Source: Callipepla californica brunnescens (lineage: Eukaryota > Chordata > Aves > Galliformes > Odontophoridae). From it: DNA of 64,000 bases. Below the pieces are notes generated by a model. It was not told where the DNA came from. It did no database searches and saw nothing but the letters and a program-made list of their open reading frames with translations. Below are positions 1 to 13,537 of the stretch, one piece after another (position 1 is the stretch's first letter; every line of letters starts with the position of its first letter). The translations under genes and the position numbers were made by a program. The stretch covers positions 1,615,115 to 1,679,114 of the forward strand of contig JALIRH010000062.1 in assembly GCA_023055505.1 (NCBI GenBank). Reading direction: 5' to 3'.

Positions 1-3000
1 TGCTCAATCAGTTACTCAGAATTTCACTATGGAAATGGACACTCCTATTTTTTTCTCAGCCTTTGAGAGTAAAACCTCAGATAAGGAGTGAAAATAACCT
101 AAAACAACTCATCAGTTTTTGTGTTGTGTGAATAATTACCAAATATCTGACAGTTCCACATATCTGCATTTTTTTTTCCTTGTGAATTGTTTCTATATTC
201 AGACTATTATACGAGCTTTTCTAAACATTTAAAAAACACATTTAAAATACATGGAAATGTTCCTAAATTGTGTACTAGACCCAGAGAGAATGGGATTCCT
301 AGCCTGTTCTGATGAAGGAATATTAATGACGCTGATTTCTTGACTCACACGTACTGAAGTCACTCTGTAAACAGCCTCTGTTTGCATTCGACATTGACTC
401 AAATAATGTTTTACGTCCGCTCCTTCTCTGCCACTGAATTCAGCTCCTGCCTTTACATTTTATTTTTTTAATTTTACAGGTTTTGCTATTGCTACAACTG
501 AAAGCAATAACTCAAGTAATCTCTTTGTCACAGTTTAAATCTGAATCTGACAGAAATTCAGTCCTATTATCACAAATATGCATACAACAAAGCAAGCAGT
601 TACCATACTGGGCCTGTCTGCAAATAGTTCTTACGACACTGTTCTAGAAAACACATGGGTTTTTTATGTTTGTTTTTTGTTTGTTTGTTTATTTTTGTTG
701 TTGCTTGTTTGTTTTATTGCTTTTTTATGCAAACCACGCATGTTCAGTTTCAAGTTTTACTAACACATGTTCAGTTTCAAGTTTTACTGCAGGATAAGTA
801 GTTGCAGTAATATAATCATTTTAGAAGACCTACTATTTGACATAGTAGTCTTTAGAAGTAAAGACTTCAATGTGGACTACATGTGTTTTGCCTTGTTGAA
901 TGATGACAAAAAATTTTATGGGTTGTAATCTTACCAGCTGTAACAAAAACAGGCGTTCTTTGGAAAACAAAGCCAAATAAAATAAAGGAATCAAAATGGA
1001 AAAGAAAAAATAAAAGTAGCAAAGTCATATTTGATTCCACTAATACCAAACTACCTTCTTCTGATCCTGTTTAGAAAAGAATTTGTCTCAGTCCTTGCAT
1101 TTGTTAAAAGTTTGTTAGTGCTTCTGGAGTCATGAGAGAAGTATTCAAACAACCACCAATTAAATTAATGCATAAGAAATAAATTCTTTGTAATTATTAT
1201 TTGTGTTTGCCTTTTTATTGTCAGTTACAACCATTTTTACTGAATGAAGAAAGAATTGTGGCTATATTTTAAAACATCATCTCAAAAGAAGCAACATAAG
1301 CAAAATGTCAGAAGCTACACAAACAAGACTAGGAAAAAACAAAACAAAACAGAAAAGAAGACTGGAATGCAGCAGAAAAAGTAGAAATCTTTCTTAAGGT
1401 GGAAAGAACTATTAAAATTATCAGAATAAGTCCTGTTTGATATACTAAAATCACTAAGTAGGGTAAACTACATCTGTAGAAATGCATTTGATTCTACTAA
1501 CATGAATTCAAAAGAAGAAAGTCCAGGAACAAATATCTTACAAGGAATGCCTTTCTTCGAACTCGGCGTCTTGATATCTCATCATTACAGAGGTCATAAA
1601 GAGATAGAACATCATATTCTTTAGTTTGAACAGAAATCTGCTAAATAAATGGTCCCTGAAACAGAGACTCTCTGTGACTCTCTGAAGCACTTTTAAACTG
1701 CTGAGACAGACAGCTCAAGCCAATACAGCAGTCGTTAGTAACTGTCATTAAAGCCATCACTAGTAATTGCAATATTACTAATTTCTCAGTAGATAAGTAA
1801 TGTCTTAGCCCAGGTGCATCTGCACTGTTGAGAGCAAGGCATGCAATGATAAAGACTGTAAATCTGGTACTTCTACAAACAGAAGTCTAAATGTTTTTTT
1901 CTTTAGCAAATTCTGCAACCTCCTCTCAAAGAAAGCATAGAAATATAAGTCAAATATACAAAATGTAAGTATATATGTATAATATTATATACAAAATATA
2001 AGTAAGTCAAATGAAAAAAAAATCAGATTACTTGAGAGTTTACATTTTCTATTATGCTCAGCTAGAAATAAAAGAGTAAAATGATTTTGCGACCTTTGAA
2101 TATTGCTTATATTGTTTAGTCAAATGTAAATACTTTTTTTCTACAGTCAGAATCAAGTCTTGGCCATACCCATGAAAGGCATGACATCCTCATCAGGCCC
2201 ACTAAAAAAGGACTTTCTGGCATTTTTTTATTTCATTCCTCTGAGAGAAGGTCATACAGAAGTTCATCAGCTAGTGTCAGTATATTTCAGAGTTTGACAT
2301 CTTTTACAATGATGTAGAGCAAACAACTCTAATTCCCTCCTTCACCTGTGAGAATAGCATTTAAACAGAAGTACTAAATAATAATTAGAAGCCTCTTCAA
2401 GACCAGTAAGTATTCTTGCCACTGCATTTCACACATTAGTAATTTCAGTGTGATGAGAAGAACATGATTTCATTACCCAATTATCCCCCAAACATATAAT
2501 GTAGTAGAAATGTCAGGCTTCTATTCCACACCAAGACATATCCATGTAGATGGAGAAAAAAAAAATACATATATATATATATATATTTGTCCCCCTTATC
2601 TCATTTGCTATATGTTCTTACTATAAGGGAATAACGTAGTCTTGACAACTATTTATGAAGAAGTTAAAAAGCCCTGGACAACAATACAGTCTGGAATCTT
2701 TACACAAAGAGCAAAGGAAACAGGAGCAACATCTGCAAGCACGGAGGGTAGAGAGCTACAGCAGAGCAGAAACTTTCCCCCAAGTCCTCAGGAAATCTAT
2801 TGGGAGAACACATTATGCATCTTTATAGAAGTGTGTCCACACAGCAAATAGCTGTGTTCTCATCCAGCCCACAGAATAATTGTCTTATGGAAACTCAGCA
2901 TAACTTCCAAATGAAGTGTGCAAGAGTGAAACTGTGACTATCAACAGTCTCTTATTTTAAACCAGTAATACAGACAGCTCATGCCATTAAAACAGTGCTA

Positions 3001-5810
3001 TGTATAGCCCAATAAATGCACATCTGGTACACCCCTTAATGAATACCATACATGTATGACATTTGTACATACATAAATAAATATCCATGCAGCTTCGAAG
3101 TGTATTAACTGCTTGACAGTCTCTCCCTTTATTCTCATTTGTTAATAAAGTGAATAGTATTCAGTACTAGAACTCCTTACCAAGTATTAAATGTACCACA
3201 TACTTTAAGTTGTAACTTAATTGAAGTCAATGAATGTGAACAAAATCTTGTATTAACCTTTCTTTTCATTTTTATGTTACCTCCTTTTAAACTAAGTTCC
3301 TTGGAAATAAAAACAAATGTAGAAAAGCATGTCTGAAGCTGAAAAATCTTCTCGTAAAAATTGTTCACAACTGTTTATAAAAATTTTGGGAAACTTCCGC
3401 ACTCAATAACTTTTTATATCACTTGCAAGAAGAAAATAGAGAAATTCTCCCGTAAAGTAAGAGACAAGCAAATTAGATAAAAGCCATAAGTGACCATTCT
3501 ATATTCACCTCATGTGAATGCTCACCTCAAGCTCATACACTTTCTGCAGATACTAATTCAACTTAAAAGTGTCTCTAACCTAATGACAAAAACTATTTAC
3601 AACAGTAGAACATGTAGGGTTCATAGAAATGTACCTTTCAAAATTTAAATAATCAAAAGTATAAAGTCAACAGATTACTCTAAAAAATGCACTTTCAAAG
3701 AAGTTCATCATTCAAACAGGTTTATCATCCCTCCTCAAGCAAATATGGAAGCAAGAAATCTAATGCTTTATCGCGAAGATATTTTTGCTTTTTTTCGACA
3801 GTTAGGGTAGCACACTAACCCTGTGAAGAACAAAAATATTAAGGATTTTTCTCTAAAAAATAAGAGATTCCTCACAATTAATAATATTTAATGCTACATC
3901 ATTTTAACTCTTTCTTAGTATCTATTTCAGACCTTTTGTCCAGGCTGCTTTCAGCAAGAGTAACACAAAAAATAAGTTGTTCTTCACGCATTTTACAACA
4001 TTTATGCTTCATGAGACTCCATCAATTCTAGCCACACCAGGACATTCTTTTAAGACAAGCAGCAAAGGATAAAATACGACTTCTTTTTTGTTTCATTTTA
4101 TTTACAATTAATAAGAATCACAATAGCATTTTCTTAAACTATGTAGTGAGTAGCTAAATAGAATAGATATTTTTAAAGTAAATGCTACACTATTCTTAAA
4201 AAACCCTCTCATTCCCCACAGGAAAAAAAAAAAACAACAAAAACCAATACTAAAAAAAGCAGTGAAAGGGGGAATGTTCTGTTTATTATAGTATGATTAA
4301 TGAATCTATATCCTTTTCTCATAAGAGCAGGACTAACAAAAGATATTCTGGATTCTGTGCACATTAATACCTGATAAAAGTTAAAAAAAAAAAAAAAAAG
4401 AAAATGAAATTCCAGTCTACAGAATGTTGGCTATTCTATTACCTGAAGCAGAAACGTATACCGTATTCCTAAGCATAGAATTTACTTTTAAAACAGGTAG
4501 TATACTACTACTCCAGAAACTGCCCGCACACAGGCCCATTTCCCAATTCATTATTTGCTGGCTCTACTGTTAAAATGTCCTTGGCTGCAGCTTAGACACA
4601 ATTATCACAGTTGATTATTATCTGTCTGGAAAAATGCCAAAGAATCTCAACTGTCAGTACTCTACAAATTCATATATTTTGTTCTTTTGTTTTGTTTTGT
4701 TTTGTTTTGTTTTGTTTTGCTTATTTTAACTTTTATATTGCTATAGTTTTAATAGTCTTTTTATGGATAAATTGGAAAGATTTTATATCTCTTTTATTGC
4801 TATAATTTAGTATGCCTTGAGTGCAGATGATAAGTGGAGTGATAAGGAACTCTTCAACATGCCTTTACTGAGAACTGACTAATCTCACTGATACTGATTT
4901 GTATGTGTGTGTGTTACCATTTAATGCAACTGTTCCTTTGTTTCATAAACATACATAGAAAAGTACAAAAGTCTTCAAAAGTCAGAGTCGTAATAGAGTC
5001 GGTGTACAGAATTAGAAATATCTAATGGAAAAATATCCATGAATCAAATGAACAACAGTCAGTGCATAGTAAACTTATTTTTTATCATTTTTACATTATT
5101 TCTCTAGAAGCCACAGGACACCCTGGAGAAAGAACACATGTAGACTTGGTAGCCCTAATGATATACCAATTAAAAAGAAGGTACTATCTTCCCATTAATA
5201 GTCAAACTAATTGACCAAAATCCCACAGTTCCCCCCTTCCCAGAATGCAAGTGAACACAGTTGCCTTTTCCAACAAAACTGTCACACATTTAGGCCAGCC
5301 ACTAAGTTGTCAGTTCTGCATCATTTGTTTGGATACTGTACTCCACAACAGCTGTCAGAAATAATAAATTACAACAGCTGTTGTTGTAGTTGCAAAGACC
5401 TGGAATTTTAATTGTGTTGAATATTAATTGCTGGGGGGGGGGGCTGTGGGGGAGAAGGGAAAATGATTCTTTTTAACCAAATAAAATAAATAAATAGTTA
5501 AGGAATGACAGATGTATCCAAGGAATTTAATGTATGTCTGTCAAGCAAACGGTCATTGTTTCTGCTGTGTAACATTATGGGAATGGTCTACACTATCTGA
5601 GCAGGACAATAACTTAAGAGAAAGGGCTTTTAGAGGAAAAATAGTAAGGAAGTATGATAAATAATCCTTTGCAAATAGTGTGAGTTAGATAGTATTTTAT
5701 GGTGTTTAAAGAATTAATCAAAAGGAGACTCAGTTAGAGACAAACAGCAAAGACCAGAAGAAAACAAAACTGTTCATCCTGACCAAAACCTAAGCACAAA
5801 TGAACAAAAA
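1..5810. other. Mostly single-copy AT-rich DNA, no supported gene
   Basis: Nothing in this stretch resembles an avian interspersed repeat or a known coding exon. Open frames are short (60-70 codons) and scattered, as expected by chance. It holds minor simple repeats: T/G-rich sequence near 659-720, a TA run near 2569-2587, a poly-A at about 4383-4399, a (TTTTG)7 tract at 4685-4719 and an 11-base G run at about 5433-5443. If the exon at 5817-5984 is real, this is the start of its downstream intron, since that gene reads right to left. I looked for a following exon with a matching phase-1 acceptor and found none I could defend. Confidence 0.5.
4685..4719. repeat. (TTTTG)7 microsatellite
   Basis: Seven perfect TTTTG units. 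It has the complementary motif to the AAAAC array at 19.1 kb. Confidence 0.95.
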
Positions 5811-5816
5811 ACTTAC

Positions 5817-5901
5817 TTTCAGCATCAGCATATAATAGCAAGCACAGGAGCACCACCGCTGGTCTGACTATGTGCATTATCCAACAGCTTGGAACCAGCA
5901 T
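5817..5901 (-). CDS. First coding exon (signal peptide) of an unidentified secreted or membrane protein
   Basis: On the minus strand the ATG at 5901-5899 opens 28 codons plus one base before a strong donor (GAAA then GTAAGT, complement of 5816-5811). The peptide begins MLVPSCWIMH, and after a short basic stretch (IVRP) has a hydrophobic core (AVVLLCLLLYA), then ADAE: a textbook signal peptide with likely cleavage near the Ala-Asp-Ala. A second in-frame Met is residue 9. An A lies at -3 of the ATG, and an in-frame TGA lies seven codons upstream, so this ATG is the first in frame. The exon would run 5984-5817 (168 bases), preceded by a pyrimidine-rich tract and CCACAG acceptor at about 6003-5985, so it is a non-first exon with 83 bases of 5' UTR. 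The intron phase is 1, common after signal-peptide exons. I do not recognise the protein, and no partner exon is identified in the window. Splice sites, stop and peptide character are seen; that it is a live gene is inferred. Confidence 0.55.
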
Positions 5902-5984
5902 GCTTTGGCAGCCTTGTTCTCACTGGCTTAGAAGCCACTGCGAGTCTGTCCAGTCTGAAATATCAGATGAAATATTTTCAGAGC

Positions 5985-6770
5985 CTGTGGAACAGATAAA
6001 AGAAAGAGAGAAATATGGTTAGCAGATACAGGGCAGAAACTGTCCTATTTATCTCAACATTTGCAATTTGGGGCAAAGCAGATGATTTAATAGACAAAGA
6101 GGTATGAATGAAAGAAAAGGAATTCAGTTCAGGCAATTGGTGTACATGAAGACAAAATGTACAGTATATGTTTGTAGTGTTTCAATATATTTTACAGTGC
6201 ACTTTTTCAAGGAATCAAGGATCTGTCACTCTGAATTGTCTTCAACACCACAGCACATTTTGAATCACATGAACTGTCATTTTTAATGAAGTATATAATA
6301 CAGCACTGGAATACTGATGTTGCAAGAAGGAATTCAAAGTTGATTCAGGAAACAGAATTTGCAAACACCATACTAAGAGCTAATGCTCTGAAGTCTGGTA
6401 GGAAAAGCACAGTTAAATTTACTTCATGAGGTATTCTTAAAGACAGACATCAAATCCTAGCATACCGCATAGATGAACAGTTCCTGGGGGTCAGAATTCC
6501 TGTTGTGATTTCCTCTCCATATGTGAATTATGTTAAAAATTAAATAATAATAATAACAACTATTATCCACCATTAAATAAAAGGATCAGATTCCAATTTC
6601 TTCCACCTCATTTACTGTATTTATGATACACTGAATGAGCTAGAACTCAAGTACCTGCCTTTAAAAAGCAGCATTCTGCTCAGTATAAACTTAGCAAATC
6701 TCAGCAATAATAGAAATTTAATAACATAAAAATACCAGTAATATCTCCACATAGCCTGACACATTTTTAT
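5985..6770. other. Single-copy DNA, probable 5' intron
   Basis: On the minus strand this begins with the acceptor polypyrimidine tract of the signal-peptide exon. The rest is AT-rich with no repeat family or exon recognised. A few short ATA/AAT units lie near 6540-6560. Confidence 0.4.
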
Positions 6771-7578
6771 GCCACCCAGAGGCACCTGGACAGGCTTGCG
6801 AGGCAGGCCTATCTCAACTTCATGAAGTTCAGCATGGCCAAGCACAAGGTCCAGCACCTGGATTGGGGCAATCCCAAGCACAAATACAGGCCCTGAGGAG
6901 GATTCTGAGGTGTCAGCCAATGAAAGATTCAACATGAGCTGGCAATGTGCACTTGCAGCCCAGATGGTCAACTGTATTCTAAATTGCATCAGGGGAAACT
7001 TGACCAGCAGGTGAAAGGAGGTGATTTTGCCCCTCTATTCCTCTCTTGTGAGAACCCCACATGAAGTGTACTGCATCCAGTTCTGGGGCCCCCAACTCAA
7101 GAAGCACCTCAAACTACTGAAGCAGGTCCAGAAGTGGGCCATGAAGATGGCCAGAGGGCTGGAGCACCACCCCTATGAGGACAGGCTGAGAAAGTAAGGG
7201 CACTTCAGCCAAGGGAAGAGAAGGTTCTGGGGGAACATGATGCTGGCCTTCCAGTACCTGAATGGAAGCCTACAGGAAAAATGGGATTTTTTAAAAGGGC
7301 ATGTAGCAATAGGATGAAGTGAAATGGTTTTAAACTGGAAGAGGGTAGATTTAGACTAGACATAGGGAATAAATTCTTTACTTTGAGGATGGTGAGGAAC
7401 TGGAACAGGTTGCCCAGAGAGGCGGTGGATGCCCCCTCCCTGGAAGCATTCAAAGCCAGGCTGGATGGAGCTTTCAGCAGCCTGGTCTAGTGGGAGGTGC
7501 TCTGCCTATAGCAGGGAGATTGGAACTAGATGATCTTAAAGGTCCCTTCCAATCCAAACCATTCTATGATTCTATGAT
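6771..7578 (+). mobile_element. CR1 LINE, 3' part, 5'-truncated
   Basis: This is the tail of a chicken-repeat-1 non-LTR retrotransposon. It starts inside the end of the reverse-transcriptase ORF (the 'gaggcacctggacaggc' segment, normally Asp-Leu-Asp-Arg-Leu) and carries the usual 'gttctggggcccccaactcaagaagcacct' type stretch and the 'aactggaacaggttgcccagagaggcggtgga' block. It finishes with 'gatcttaaaggtcccttccaatccaaaccattctatgattctatgat', the CR1 3' UTR and octamer tail. CR1 copies lack target duplications and are 5'-truncated by incomplete reverse transcription, as here. The ORF is broken by stops and frameshifts, so it is a dead copy. The minus-strand open frame of about 120 codons across its 5' edge is an antisense artefact. 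Confidence 0.93.
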
Positions 7579-9151
7579 TATCACTGAAATACACCGAAAT
7601 TTAACTGTACTTTTCCAAGGGCCTACAACGCACTAACTTTGGCGAGCGTGAAGTTTAGCTTAAGCACAGTAAGGAGAGCAGATACTATCTTTTTCATTAC
7701 CACACATGAGTGGTTTCCAAGCACCAAAGATAAAAAACTAAAAGGGAGGAGAAAAATTGTACTAATTTCCATTCCACTAGATAGATCTTCCAGATTTGTG
7801 GGTGGTATAAAGAGTTCATTTTATAATACAGTGCAATATTCAAAGAATCTGCTCAAGGAGGAAGAAAAAAATTGAGCAGCTGTTAGAAAACTACTGCTGT
7901 TATGAATCTCTTTTGTTAAATTCTCTCTTGAATCAGCTTCTCCTATCAAAAATAACAGATCTAAGAAATCTTCACAGGGAAAGTGCTGAAGGCACTAGCT
8001 CCCCTCTTTCATTGCTACCATTCTCATGTCACCATTTCAAATGACAGCAAAGTCCATGAGACATCAGTCCTGTCGGACTTGATTTGTGTCTGTGCAAGCG
8101 TATCAGAGCCAACTGCTACATAATGATTCCAATGCTATGACAAAGATGGAAATGTATGAGATGCATTTCCAAGGAAGAGATAATTTTGATTTTGCCTCTG
8201 CTAGCACGCAGGAGCTGCAAGGAAGACCTAAACTAACTGCAAAGAAAGCTGACCTGTGGATAAAATCTAATATTTTAATTGTCATGGAAAGATACTAGCT
8301 GACATGCATGAAGTTGAAGAGCAGAAACATGACAGATACTAAAATTTGTGTTGGAACTATAAACTGCTCCCTTTGGCAGGGGAGGAAGCGGAGAGGAAAC
8401 AACACTGACAATTAATGAAGGGAGTAGAGAATAGAAAAATAAGATGTCCATAAAAGTGCATGTTTTACACAACTGTTTTTTAACAGGCCACTGGAGATTA
8501 TATTCTCACATTCAAAACACTCCCACTAAGGTAGTAAATGTGGTATCTAGTAAAAAAATAGCTATCTGCTCCAGAAACAAACAAACAAACAAACAAACAA
8601 ACAAACAAATAAATGAATGAATAAATAAAATATCTCACAATTGTGATTTGTGAATAAACACGTTTTCCCTTCACAAGCTATTAGGAAAGTAAGGGATGGA
8701 TCACAAAATCTGTCAAAGACAAGGTTGAGAAGAAAAATGAGCTGGTTTTTTTGGTTGTTGTTGTTAATTAAAGAAAACACAGACCATTCATTCACTCTAA
8801 ATGCACACAGAAGCATGAAGGAATACTGCACTCATTGTCCCTACTTTCAAGTTGATATTTGTATCATTCAGATTATACATTCCAAAACCCACAGTACTTC
8901 CTTCTTTGCAGTTCCTGACTGTCTTAGCTTTAGCTAAACTGATTAACACACTAATCAAGTTTCCAGAAGACCATGCCAGTTGTTTTCTGCCTCCTCTCTT
9001 CTGATATTTTAGATCAAGTAACGGAAGCACTTGAAGAAAGATAACAGATTTGATCCCTTTCTTTCAAATGAGTCGAAAATATTCTATCTGTAGAGTTGCA
9101 CAGATGATGATTAAAAATTACTAGACAGAAGCCAAAAAGGAGACCAACAGT
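7579..9151. other. Single-copy DNA with one tetranucleotide array
   Basis: No gene supported. Several overlapping 60-95 codon frames on both strands at 8.1-9.0 kb contradict each other and look random. An AAAC/AAAT array lies at 8575-8630. Confidence 0.45.
8575..8630. repeat. (AAAC)n grading into (AAAT/AATG)n
   Basis: About eight AAAC units are followed by AAAT and AATG variants. The gradual motif drift is typical of an old tetranucleotide array. Confidence 0.9.
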
Positions 9152-9202
9152 TTGAACTAGGTGATCTTAGGTTTCTTTTCCAATTTTAATGATTCCATGA
9201 CT
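9152..9202 (+). mobile_element. Old CR1 3' UTR remnant
   Basis: The stretch 'gaactaggtgatcttaggtttcttttcc...aatgattccatga' is a diverged version of the CR1 3' end (compare 'gaactagatgatcttaaaggtcccttcc' in the copy ending at 7578). Only about 50 bases are recognisable and the octamer tail has decayed. Confidence 0.65.
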
Positions 9203-9810
9203 GTATCAAGCTTGGCCACATAACTGATCTGTACTGAAAATAAAACAAATCATTTCATCCAGGGACACTGCTACAGACAACAGCGCCAAACTTAATGCTG
9301 ACAATCAGCTTATATCTAGGTCTGCATTTGGCTTACTTATGAAAACTGAAACAATTCCTTACAAGGACTAAATACAAGCTATCTTCATAATTCCAAAGTC
9401 AAAAATTCATCTAAATATATTCCTCTCTTTTGTATTGCCTCCTGACAGAGGCTCGTTACATCAAGAGCAGAGTACCCAAGACACCGAGAATAGAAACAAC
9501 AGTTGTTAGAATGGGTTTATACTAATTTCTTCCTCAAAAAGCCATTGTCTGTCTCTCAGGATGAACTCACAGAATGGACTGTGTTACAACATACATATTA
9601 TGCAGGTACAAAAAAATCAGGATACTTCCTAACAAGAAATGAATCACACTAGCTGCGAAGAGATCAATAGCTATTAAAAAAAGTAATACAAGATGGTTTC
9701 CTTAAAGATAATTCCAGTAGAAATTGCATAAATAAATTATTGCTGTATTAAATCATGAAAAGCTCTTTGCTTGAATATAAAAAGCTTTAAAGCAGTAACA
9801 GCTAAAAGAC

Positions 9811-9833
9811 TATTATTATTATTATTATTATTT
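9811..9833. repeat. (ATT)n microsatellite
   Basis: About seven TAT/ATT trinucleotide units without interruption. Confidence 0.9.
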
Positions 9834-12800
9834 CCCATAACACCTGTTCTGATGTCTTTTCTCAGACAAACAAGTCTTTAATACAAGAGTGAAATCAAAG
9901 ATCGGAATTAAGTAATATATTTATCATTTGCAGCTACGTAAATATCATGATTTCTTATGAAGTGCAGAGATACAGAAGAATTTCAGTGGGAACAAGGCAG
10001 ATGACAGCACCAGGGCAGTGGCATACACACTAGCTCTCCTTACAAGGATTAGCAGCATGAATGAAACTTCTGAAGAATGAGCTACCACTCCGCAGTTTGA
10101 GTATTTCTCCACTGACAGTATTCTTTCAGTTACTTTGCTCCAAGAAGGTCAAAGACACAGAAAATACTAACCTGGAGGGAAATTTTAAAACAAAACTGAC
10201 AACAATAATAAAACACCTTTATTTTCATGTATTTTGTTTTTGCTCACCTTTGCAGGCCTGATTGTGCATGTACATGCTTGATAATACAGTCTCTTGGAAG
10301 AGACTTGAACACGTTGAGAAGAGTGGAAATAAAATTTAAACATGAAAGAATTGCAAAATTTTGGAACTCGGGAATGTTTAGATAGAAGTGCTTGTTTGTG
10401 CTATTCAGAACAAGATTTGTAGTTCACTTTAAATTTTGAAATTGTTTTGGAGTAATTTTAAGATTACTTAAGATTATTTGAAGATTTAAATTTATTTCAA
10501 TTCAGGGCCATTTTTGTTAGGTAAAAAGAACACATAGAAAAAGAACCAGATACTGTTTTTTGTTTGTTTGTTTGTTTTGTTTAATACTGCTCTTGTAAGA
10601 ATTGTCATACAGAAGAATGCCTTGTCATTCTGTTTCTACTCTTCATTCACCACATCCACAATCCAAATTCAAAAGAAATCCCTAGTCACAGATTTCTAAT
10701 ACCATACCTATGCAAGTGAGGAGATATAAATGAGGAATTTGAAACATCACTAGAATCAAGACAAGGAAGATGTGCCAATACTTCAAATCTCTGCATATCA
10801 ACTAAGATCTATGCTTATAAAATAAAATAAACAGATTTCTTAAACAAATCTTGGCTGAAAAAGCCTGACTGACAGCTGAATCATTACTGGAAAGAATAGG
10901 CAATAAAAGCATAAAATTAATGTTCGTAAGCTGTTTACCCAAGAAGAATTCAGAAATATCTCTGGGTAAAATAATGCCTTTTAAATGGAATAAAATGTAT
11001 TTTCCACAGTTCTACATTTACTTTGCTCTACTGATTAAACATGATAAAGCTTTTATAGCTGACATGCTATAGAAATTCCATGCTTCTTTTGTTTTGTTTT
11101 TTTTTTTATTTAAAAAGGAAAGGCATAAGCACGTGATCAAGGAAGATCAAAGGACAGCTCTCCTATGTGTTCCAAACCTTAGTGTTATCAGTCTCTGGAT
11201 AACAGTGTACCTTAGTGCTCCTCTATCATTTCTACATTTCTTTATTACAGTTATGTCATCACAACTCACTTAGAAAAGCCAATTTCTGATCTCAGGCAAG
11301 CCTTTGAACTAGACCAATGTAAAAACATTGAGTTGCAGTGACAGATGGAATTTTGCTTATAATAAGCAATTAAAAAAATTATATGCTCTAAATTATCATC
11401 AATTACAAAACACCCACTCATAAGTTCCCACTTAGCTCAATACCTTAAAAACTCTGACACAGTAGTCACTTCTATGGGATGTAAGAACTTTCCTGATCAA
11501 TGGTGCACAACAAAAAACATCCTGCATTCTATTCAGTTGTTTACAGAAGTCTAAAATCATTTCTAATGTATTTTTGTTAGGCCAAACTGATTTATTATGC
11601 TGTAGAACTTTTTTATGATTGAAGGCCTTGAATGGCTGAAGTCTGTGAAAATTTTGGCATGTGGATCAGGATTCTTTCTTACATCTTTAAGAAATCAATA
11701 TACACACCAAAAGAAAGGGTGTTTGCCTGAGAAGCACAATCTGCTAATGCTCCTGAAGTTGACTTCAGTCAATTAATAATCCTGTAAACTGCTTACCTGT
11801 GGTTACACTGAAATAGTCCAGTTACGATCTTACCAATATTTGAAACCTAATAAATTCTTTCTCAAACAACAGAGTAGAAATAGAGGGAAATCAACGATTT
11901 TTTTTTTTTTTTGAATAGTTATCTTTCTTCATTTGGAAGAGTCAAAAACTACCCTAGAATACAGCAAATCTAACTCTTACTAACATGTTAATTTGAATTA
12001 TTTAACTGCAAAGTCTGTTCTAAGAACAAATGCAATTATTATTTCCATGTAAAAACTCATAAAGATTGATCTTTGTCTTCTGCTTCAAAAGAAGAAAAAC
12101 AAAAAACAAATCATCAGTCTAGTTTTCACAGCTAGTGAGCCTTCCTCTGACTGCTCTTTCATAAAATAATATCCTAAAAAGAAAACAAACCAAACAAGCA
12201 AAAACAAACAAAAAATGACAAGCAAGCAAAAATACCAGAAACCCACAAATCTGTCAGTGTCTACTGCACTTACCAAACAACAGTGTTGTTGTGTGATATG
12301 CATTGTTGCTCTAGGATATGCAAGTGAGCTGTATAACAATATTTTCTTAAAACTATGGGCAATAAAAGGTGTACTCATCACACACTCCCAAGTACATAGC
12401 CACCTTTGAGTTTTAGAAATATTTGGATTCTTTTGTGCCTTTCACAATATTGATGCTATGAAATAATAATAATGAGGTTGGCTTTTTCTTTAGGATCTCA
12501 CATAGATGAACCATATTAGTTAGTGCATGTATTAAAATAAAGCAAGAAAGATCTTCTCAAGTGAGAAGATGTCAGGTCAAATCTGACTTCAACATTGTAA
12601 GGAATATTTTCTCTGTTACATTACTCTGCAATTTCTTCCTTTATCACTTTTTTTTTCCTTTTCAGTTTACAGTTTTGTTTCAGTACTATCCAATATAATT
12701 CTTGCCTAATCAGATTGAAGCATGACTGACTGAGACAGTGAATTTGCAGTATACACAGGACAGTAATCCAGCTGCAGCTAGTTTAGCCTGACTGCACTTT

Positions 12801-13108
12801 ATTATAACATTGCTGATGGCAATACAATCGTATTAGAGGAAGAGATGGAGAGCTGAAATGGCTCTTTTTCAAAAGTAGTTGGCATTATAAAATGATTTGA
12901 TAATAAATTACAAAAACTTCCTGAAGCAATAAAAGCACTATGCATTTCCAATACTAAGATATGACATAATGGCACATAGTTGTCCACACTTTCCCTTTTG
13001 CAGAAATGAAGATGAGAACTACAAACTGTTATATGCAGAATTCTTCATTATACTCTGAGAAAAATGGAAAAGTAATGCTATGCATTCTGAAAAAGAGTTA
13101 AAAGTTAA

Positions 13109-13111
<3 letters not shown>

Positions 13112-13139
<28 letters not shown>
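13112..13139. repeat. (AC)14 microsatellite
   Basis: Fourteen uninterrupted AC dinucleotides, a likely polymorphic marker. Confidence 0.97.
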
Positions 13140-13537
13140 CGAAAAAAGCCTGTAAATATTTTATTCTTAGAAGCTTCTCTAAGGAAAGTACCACTTAGTA
13201 CACTTTCAAGTATTCAAACAAATCTCCTACCTCCTAACGTTGACTGACAGTTTTGATACAGAATAAAATCCCTTTTTAAGATAAGATCTTCTGCAGAGCC
13301 AGAAATGTGTTTCAAAAAGTCTTTTGGTTTTTTTTACAGTATATGTTGAAAACTAATGCTTATTTGTAATTAGTAGAAATTAGTGACTTAGAATGGTCAC
13401 TTAAAGTTCTTTACAGAGTTGACATCTGATTCCTTTTCAGGCAGAAATTAAAGGTTATGTCCTTTTATGAGGTTATGCATTTAACTTGGTAAAAGCAATA
13501 ATGCACAATATACAATAAACAACAATAAATTATCTCC

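Larger units (their letters stand above)
9203..13537. other. Single-copy AT-rich DNA
   Basis: No gene or large repeat recognised. It contains an (ATT)n array at 9811-9833, a T/G-rich patch near 10556-10580, a poly-T near 11898-11912 and an (AC)14 microsatellite at 13112-13139. Confidence 0.45.

Noticed and set aside
5115..5140. Minus-strand acceptor-like 'ttctttctccag' as the next exon after the signal peptide
   Set aside because: In the required phase the frame stops after about ten codons with no donor.
6621..6989. 122-codon minus-strand open frame
   Set aside because: It is antisense to a plus-strand CR1 and partly outside it; no domain and no splice or promoter context.
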